The notes beneath the pieces are model-generated. The model searched no databases. It was not told the DNA's origin and was given only the letters and a program-made list of their open reading frames with translations. Shown one piece after another: positions 22,701-31,700 of a DNA stretch of 35,370 nt. The DNA is from Priapulus caudatus. Taxonomy: Eukaryota > Priapulida > Priapulimorpha > Priapulimorphida > Priapulidae. Each line of letters begins with the position of its first letter. The first letter of the stretch is position 1. Both the position numbers and the translations under genes were made by a program. The stretch is taken from contig NW_014577283.1 in NCBI RefSeq assembly GCF_000485595.1, forward strand, positions 82,448 through 117,817. Direction: 5' to 3'.

Positions 22701-25700
22701 GTTACCTGTTTTAAACTGAATAAATACAGAGGAAATATCTACGACGAGGATTCACCTTCACCATGTTCAATGAACTGCATGTACAAAATATGCATTCTAG
22801 CAGCTTGTACCAATAAACTATCTGGGAATAGGTTTTTTTAATGACCAACACATTTCAAATTTAAGGAGAATAGATGTACTTCCAGGGCCTACCATTATTG
22901 CAGTACTGATTATATAACTATCCATGCATCTATAAACCTATGTACTTCATAGTGTAACTATGTAGTCCTAAATTATTCTTGCTCATCGCAGTTATCATAT
23001 TATTTACTACACGAGTTGCTCACCAGCGTTTTTGACATGCTTCCGCTCTCAGCCAGAATCTTGTCCACTTGCACGTCTAAACTGTCAGGGTACAACAATG
23101 GCGCAAGTACCACTGGCACCCTGTCCTTGGGGAAATCTGTAGAAAATAATAGGATAGGTGTTTTTTTACACGAAGACAAAAAGTGCATAAAAAATCACTC
23201 GTGAATCCTCCTTCTTGCAAATGCAACTTAATTTACCTAGTTCTCACGCGCAAACGCATGCTATAAACTTATTTTTAAACACTGGCTCCAAGAGCGATAA
23301 AGATGATCAGTAACAAATCAAATCTAGTCCACCTTTCCGAAGACTGAGGAGAAATGCTTCAATCTGGTCCAATCCTATTCCAAAATGGTCCTTCGATCCG
23401 TGGATTAAATTTTCGAGGATCAGGTGCAGCACCTCAATCGAAGTATCATTCAGACCTGATTCTTGGTTGTTACTAGAATCTGAAATGAATACACGATCCT
23501 TAATATAAATTTCTTAATACGTAATACTGAATATTTCCACCTTCAAGAAAGTGAAATTATATTTATATATTTTCATTTATATATATATTTATTATTATAT
23601 TTAATTCACATTTATTCAGCATGCAAAGTTAAGCTTCTTTGTTTGGTAATCATACGGTTTACTACATTCAGTAATCTGGTAGTCTGTGAGCAATTCTGTT
23701 AGTTCCGATTTTTAGTATTCCGTGAGTTTTGCCAAAACGTGTGAAGTCCGTCTACGTCATAGCATAAGCAACAACCATCATTAGATAATAGATTAAAAAA
23801 TCCCTGTATCTTCATCTAATCTGCACTGCACTTGTGATTACCCAGACGATAGAGATCCAGAGATCATCCAGAGAAATAGAAAAACAAATGAAAAATGACA
23901 AATCTATGTAATGCAATACCTGAATTGACAAATGACCTCAAAAGATCCGGTAACTTCTGTTTGACGTATTGTAGAGCGTGGTTTCGCGTTTCCGGGTTAG
24001 TTGAATTGAGCAGTCCCAAGCCGAAGGCTACCTCTTGAACACGCGATAGGCTTAGTGTCTTGCTCAGATAATAGAAGAGCTGCGGCGATGGCTTCAGTGA
24101 CTGCAAGGAAACGTTCTTATAATAATTAACGTTTTCAATTCAAATGGATACTCATAGATTTGGTAGCTCTCACGAATATTTACTAACTGTCATGAAGTTT
24201 AATATTAGGGTAGACAATTCTAATTCAGAAGAAATTTTAGTTATTTGAGACCTCCATCGGGGTTTTTAAAGCCTAGGTTAAAACTTGGTTTTCTGCCTTA
24301 TGCAGATACACAATTTGGTAGCTCTCACGAATATTTACTAACTGTCATGAAGTTTAATATTAGGGTAGACAATTCTAATTCAGAAGAAATTTTAGTTATT
24401 TGAGACCTCCATCGGGGTTTTTAAAGCCTAGGTTAAAACTTGGTTTTCTGCCTTATGCAGATACACAATTTGGTAGCTCTCACGAATATTTACTAACTGT
24501 CATGAAGTTTAATATTAGGGTAGACAATTCTAATTCAGAAGAAATTTTAGTTATTTGAGACCTCCATCGGGGTTTTTAAAGCCTAGGTTAAAACTTGGTT
24601 TTCTGCCTTATGCAGATACACAATTTGGTTATGCATGTCAGCATTTACATGTTTGGTTTAAACTGATTATTACGAGATTTTTACCCAGAAAAACTATATA
24701 AGAAAGAAAAAGAATATAGCTGAATATAGTCTCACCTGACAGTGGAAATATCACTGATTACACCCACATTAAAAACACTAAGATTTTATGCAGTTATAGC
24801 ACAGAAAAATGGATTTGACCACATCATAACAGCAATAAATTTTATCGTATGCCGAGTCCGACTCACGAAATCACAAATAGCGCCTTCAAAACAAGTGCAC
24901 ATAATTAAAACAAAGGAGCATGTATTTGTGTGTGCATGTAAATCAAACAACCATGGAAGCAGTAGGGCGTGTACTTTGGAGTTCAGAGAAGAAGAGAAGA
25001 CGTTTTTGGTCAAAGCAGAGCTATGTGAGTTGGAAAGGGTTCCGAATGAGCCTTGGCGATCAGTTTCTTTACCGAGCATCAGTATTACACTCCCCGTACG
25101 CTAGTCTGAACCTCTGCGTTTACACTCGGACCAAAACTGCCGCGGTGCGACTATTTTATACTGCACCCGGGTCGATGTCTCGCGCTCACCGCGAGAAAGT
25201 CCGAGAGATGGTAACAGAAACGAAATCAGTAAACAAAAGTTGTACTTGTAATCGTGCATATTATGGTGAATACGAATGTTCTAAGAAATTTTATCGTTAC
25301 TCTAGACAATTGCTGTTACTCAAGCAAGAACGGTAAGTATCATGAACAGTGGGGAAAACACTGGAAAACTCTCGTAACAATTACTTTAAACATAGTAGTT
25401 TTGTACAAGAAACAACCTGTTATACGAACCTGTATTGAGTTAAATCATAGTAAATATATATATAACAAAATACTCACTTTTTGATGTTGTAGTGGGTTAT
25501 CAACAGCAAAGCACAAATTGGTCAAAAAATTTGGCTTGGATATCAGCGATGCGCACTCATGGATTAGATACTGTACCTGAAGAAAACACAACCATAAAAA
25601 TTTCAGGAAAGCTATATTTTTAGACTTTCAATCTATTTATGCTACCTTGCATACACATACTAACAAGAGCTAATAAATACCTAGAGTGTACAACGAAAAA

Positions 25701-28700
25701 ACGGGAAAATAGTGCTATTTCACGGCAATGTTAATCTATTTTGCCTGCGAGTCTAGAATAATTTTATGGTATTGCATTAAGCAGAATTCTTTGCTCTCTA
25801 AAACAAGACCAACCGCTTGTCAATACGATACTCCTAGGCTGAGATATTGCTCGTAAACTTCCCCTCCCACAGGCCTCACAGCGCCTCGCATCCACAATAT
25901 TCACTACCCTTCTCGCCTTTCGCGGGTTAGGAAAGTCGCTTCGTGAGTTCGGTTTTTTCCGCGATAACTTTATGAATGAACGGCGTTTCGGTTATCATCG
26001 GTGACTTTTGTGGACATCGCCTATGCCCCTATCTCCCATTATCTTTCCTAGCACCTATGTTAACTAATTATTATTATTATTAATGTTTATTAATGTTTTC
26101 TAAATTAAGTCTCTACAACGCAGCACAGTTACTATAAGGTATAGTAAGAGTACCAACTTTGGGCATGTGACATCAATTATCAGCGCTCCAAGCGGCGACG
26201 AAAAACGATAGCCAGACCCGCAGAAGGCGAGAAGGATAGTGAATATTGTGGATGCGAGGCGCCGTAAAGCCTGTGGGAGGGGAAGTTTACGAGCCAATAT
26301 CTCAGCCTAGGAGTATTGTATTGACAAGCGGTTAGTCTTGTTTTAGAGAGCAAAGAATTCTGCTTAATGCAATACCATAAAATTATTCTAGACTCGCAGA
26401 CAAAGTAGAATAATATTGCCGTGAAATAGCACTGTTTTCCCGTTTTTCCGTTGTACACTCTAGGTGTTTATTAGCTCTTGATACTAAGTAACCACAGTGA
26501 CATCTAGGAAAAATTGATAAAAATTGATACTTACCATTCATTACAGCACATATGTAACATAATAATTGATCTGTTTATTTACCTACATTCTACTGCACAA
26601 CATTGGTGCACACTAACTGCTGTTTTACTATAAACAACACTCCTGAGTCGCAAATAGGTAATTTACCACTCATACAAAATCTACATGTCACGTTCGAATC
26701 AATGCATTATATATACATATATGCATAATAAGACGTTATATAGAGAGGCCATAGTATAGACTGTCCATGTTTAATTTCTAATCATTTTGCTGATTTTTGA
26801 TCAGTAATCTGTAAGAAAATACGAGTAAAAACAATGCCAAAATGTTGCCACAAGCTGACTTACATTGGTGCGTTTTAATTGTTTTCTTGAGCCACTTTGT
26901 GTTTAGCAGAAAACGTGTTTTAAACTGGAGTACCACTAACATATATATCAAGAGTAGATAATAACACAAGAGTGAGACAACCGATTCCCGCATTTTTAAC
27001 CGTTTTTTCTCATCAAAATTTGCCACCAATTAACGAGCACAGTGTAATACGTTCCTCAGCTTATCTTATGACCAATAATCACTCACGCTTCAAGGTAACT
27101 GATATTCCGTTTTACATATATCTTGCGTAAAGCGTATTGATGGTAAATCGTAATCTATGCCACGAGCTGAAATTCGATAAATTTAACCGCGCTAAAAATG
27201 GCGACTTGTTACCGAGCTGTTCTAGACATCTATTAGAGAGCCTAGTCAGGTTCACTATTTTTTTTGTTCAGAAATTATGTAGATTAGCAAACCGTATACA
27301 TTTCTTGGAAAGGTCAGTAGCATGAGGAATCCGAAAAACAATTCACATTTCGCGGAGAACTCGGTATGCGCCATTTCTTGTTTCTAGAAATGGCCGCCAT
27401 AAATACGATATTTAGCCGTATTTTCTGCCTCTAATCACCCTAAAACTTTTAAATATGCTAAATCCTATGCTTTTCAGTGGACAAGGAATCTATTGGTGAC
27501 ATAACCACGACATTCTAACTGTAAACACTTGTATGTTTTTAGAAATATTGTCAATAAACAAACAAAAACCATTAGTACGATATAGCATATATTAAACCCG
27601 TTCACTGCGGGTCTCGCCGTGGCGGAACATCGTGCAAGGACTTGATTCATAGCTGCTGCAGAAGTTGCAACATGAAGTGGCCTACCATGCTTGACTGCTC
27701 ATTCTGCACAGGCATCCGAATCTGCAATGACGTTGGTCGTTCGCGTGAACGAATACCCGAACAGTGATTTCGTATCGACATGAGCACTGCTACGAGAAGC
27801 GTAGTGCCAGTTACTGGATTCAAGACTTGACTCTGTAAAGGGGGCAGTTGCCCGAGACTGGGTCAGCTACATGCTGGTCGATGGCTGCGCTGCGAGACGA
27901 TCTGGAAACGTTCCATAGAACTCACAGAAATAGATGATGGGTGGATTGAGGCCTGACGATATACGGCTCGCACAACCAGAACAAGCATGCACTCAAGTCG
28001 CCGCTGCACTAGCAAGAGAACTCTCGTGTCACACATACCACATCTCTAGTATGGCTCTATAATAAACTTGTCCTGCGGAACAGTTCCTTCACAGAGAAGC
28101 CCCAACGCTTTAAAGCCATTTGCGTGAACCAGCAGATAAGGTCCAAGGAAGCTTGAACGCCAAAATCAGCAGTCGATCAGAAAGCCTCAAATCCAGGAAT
28201 GCGTTGTTACGAAGTGACCCAAGACGACTCTACTACAACCATCAACAGCTGCAAATGTGAGAAGCGCAGAAATCCCTCAATGCATGTTCAAACTTTTTGA
28301 TGAACCTAGATCCACCGGATTTGAACCCATCTGCACCTTTGATGAGGCATTCCCCAAGGAATTCCATCATGCGTCTCCACGGCTTCAAGCTGGGGAGCAC
28401 TTAAGCAAGTTATTCTTCGGCCATGGATCGACATAGAAATACATAGCGCCGACTGGCCACGTATACAATCGCAGACATGCATGATGCAGGACAAGCCATG
28501 CAACCTGGCCGCTGAACTGTCAATAGCGGAAACTTATTGTGACCAAGAGTATCGATTCCATTTTGTCCTGCTGATTTGGAGCAGATCACGCATCTGCCGA
28601 CATCAACAGACGATGATAAAAGATACAATTCGCTGGATATAATTGACATTCTCCAATAATGCCAACCGCTCGGCGCAACGGTTGCACTTCTTTGGCCACT

Positions 28701-31700
28701 CCTGAGATGTCAACGTCTTTTCAGCCTAAAGTTAATGGCCAATCTCAATCTTGCTGCTTAGACAGACCCAGCCAGAGAAGCATGATCATCATGTTCAACC
28801 AAGATGCTGTGAGGAACAGCGCATGATAACGTTGATCGCATGAAAGGCTGCCATACTGATACCACGAGCATCCCTCTTGCGCTGAAGGTGGACCAGCCTC
28901 TAACAACTCTATCCAGCACAATACATATGTCTCACAAGAGAGTGTCTCCCCCCCCCCCACAGATCTGATACGCGCGACACTGGGCAAAGCATCGTATGTG
29001 GAATTACGTTGGGCAGAACGCAGCTGGGATGAAATGGAGATGTCAGTCCTCTGGCACCGTCCAAGAAGCAGAACAAACAGGCGTGTACATGATCACGGAA
29101 GACCAAGACAGCAAACGGTAAAGATCCCGATGACCAGTCGGCTAGATCTAAAAGAACAAAAGATCTGTACCGTCGGTGATGTACTGGCGCAGATCAAATG
29201 CCGTGAACATCGATCAGAAGCATGCGATTGGGACTCACAGCAGGTCACTCTACCAGCCCCAGCACTGGTTTGCGCACTCGACCGGTTCGATCCTACGACT
29301 TAACTGAACAAGTCAAAGCTATATCCATACGCGCTTGACAACTTTGGTAAAACCCAACAGAAACTCAGTGCTGATGTACAGAAGCAGCAGAAGCCGGATC
29401 AAACAGGCCTAACTGATAATTGCTGATACAGGAACGGCACATCTCATCCACCACTCCTACCGAAAATTGTTTTGTGTGTCGGAATGGTACTCGTCCACGA
29501 AGTATGACAAAGAAACCAGAGACATATCCAACCAACAGTCAAAATATCTCTGTCATCATTTCAACGACCACCTATGAAGCATCGACAGCAGGAACTCGAC
29601 GTGATATCCTGGGGTGTTGAGACACAGAACAGGCAGAGCAGACTTCATTTAAAGCAGAAACTAACGACAAAGCAAAGGACCCTGTGCAATACCAGATTGC
29701 AGATAGATACAACCATCAAACATATACGCAATGGGCCGCTTCCTATTTCAGCGAATAGAACGAAAGCTGATATACCATCTAACCTTGCTGGAGGCACATC
29801 TTGGAATATAACGTAAACTCTCCATAAGTTAATCATCACGATACAGCATCGCGATGCATACTAGAAGCAACACAGAAGCATGCACATGTTTGAACGCAAA
29901 CAACCACGAGGAAGCCTGACAGCATTGAATGCCATGGCGTATATCAAGGTATGCGTGGAGGTAGGCACCCATCTGGCAGGAGCGGCTAGAAGAGACCAAG
30001 AACAACAGCGTATACTGATCGTCATTCACGCATTCACTGGGCAGACACATGGTCCGGTCGATCTCAGGAGTAAGGTAAAAACGAAATGCGTTATCAGCAC
30101 TACATCCAAGCTGAAAGGAACACAGTCAAAGCACTAATAAACTACTAGACGAGGACGACGATCTAATGACAGGACGTGACAAACATAATTGGCCAGCTTT
30201 GTAATGCTTAGACGTACTGCCGCAAAAGTATTCAGATTCGCATAAGTATCCCTAAGATCAGCCTCATATTGGCAATCGTTTGGCAGAACATCCGGACAGG
30301 AAAAGTAAACAAGTTGCCTCCAACATACTGGTGCCCACTTGAGAGCATATGCGAAACGTGTGCCAATACAGAGTAGCAGTCTTGGGTGACAGGCAACCGT
30401 CATGTGCGCAACAGCTGTTCGACACCACACAACATGCTAGCCGATCAGGGAGCGAACAATCACCATACTACCTCATCACTACACCCAAGTTCTACCAGCA
30501 CCGACAGTCAATATAGCTAAAAGCTAATTGCTCAACCCAGAGGAGCTCATGTAGAAGAGAATGACAATTAAACTTGCACCGACCTTGCTTGTGTGGAACG
30601 GACTGTGAAAACGAATGCGGGACTGTATTGTCGGCTATGACAGGCGAGGACAGCTGAAGATGAACTCTTAAAATGGCATATTCTGTAAATCATGGTGGTA
30701 TGTTTACAGCACTGCCCAGTGTATGTTATGCTTCGTTTACTATGCCTATATAGTTTTGATGCCTGTCTAAGATGAATGAGAGGATTGACACATGTCTTGA
30801 CGGTTATGTAACACTGTCCTGTAAGCAACATGTGATTTCATCTATTGGCACTTATTCGGGAATTAAGACAGATTTGATGTTAAAATCTTTGATTTTTGTA
30901 TTACTGTTCTCCATACACTATTCGATAGCTTTCAGTTTGCGATTCCTTGGTCCTGAAAACATAGGAATAACCATATTTAAAAAAGTTTTTTAGGGTATTA
31001 GAGCAGAAAATACGCTAAATATGTATTTTATGGGCGCCATTTTGAAAATCCAAAATGGCGGCCATCCGTATCTCCGCAAATGTAAAACATTGTGTTATTT
31101 CGGAATCCTTCATAGTATAAACCTTATCCAAAAATGTCATAGATTTGCCTAATCTACCAGTAATTACTGGAAACGGAAACTTAATTTCATTGACATAGTG
31201 AACCTGACAAGCTAATCGCGTGCGCCAATATCTTGTAGCAACGGCAACGGTTTCAAATCATGCGTGCCCCGGAATAGCGGTCTTAATTCTACTTGATACC
31301 TGCCGCTCCGTAAGTGATACTTACCTGCAACTTACTTAACAGAGAATATTGTTGATTATTGTATGTATTACTGTATGTAAGATTGTAGTATGTCAATTTC
31401 TTGTGTTGCGATCACAATAACTGAGCGCGTCTCGCAGGTTCTTCACGAGATCAAAATTCGAAATTTAGATTGTCTCTCAACCCTATCGGGGCACGAATGA
31501 TTTGGAAACCGTCCGTTGCTAAATATTAGCGCCCCGATAGCTTCTAAATAATGGCTAAACAGGTCACAACAACAGCGGTAAATCGTGCGAATTGAGCTCG
31601 TGCAAGATTACGATTTACAGCAATACGCTAGCAAATATATGTAAACGAATATCAGTACCATGAAGGTGAGTGATTAGTGGTCATAATAAGCTGAGGAACG

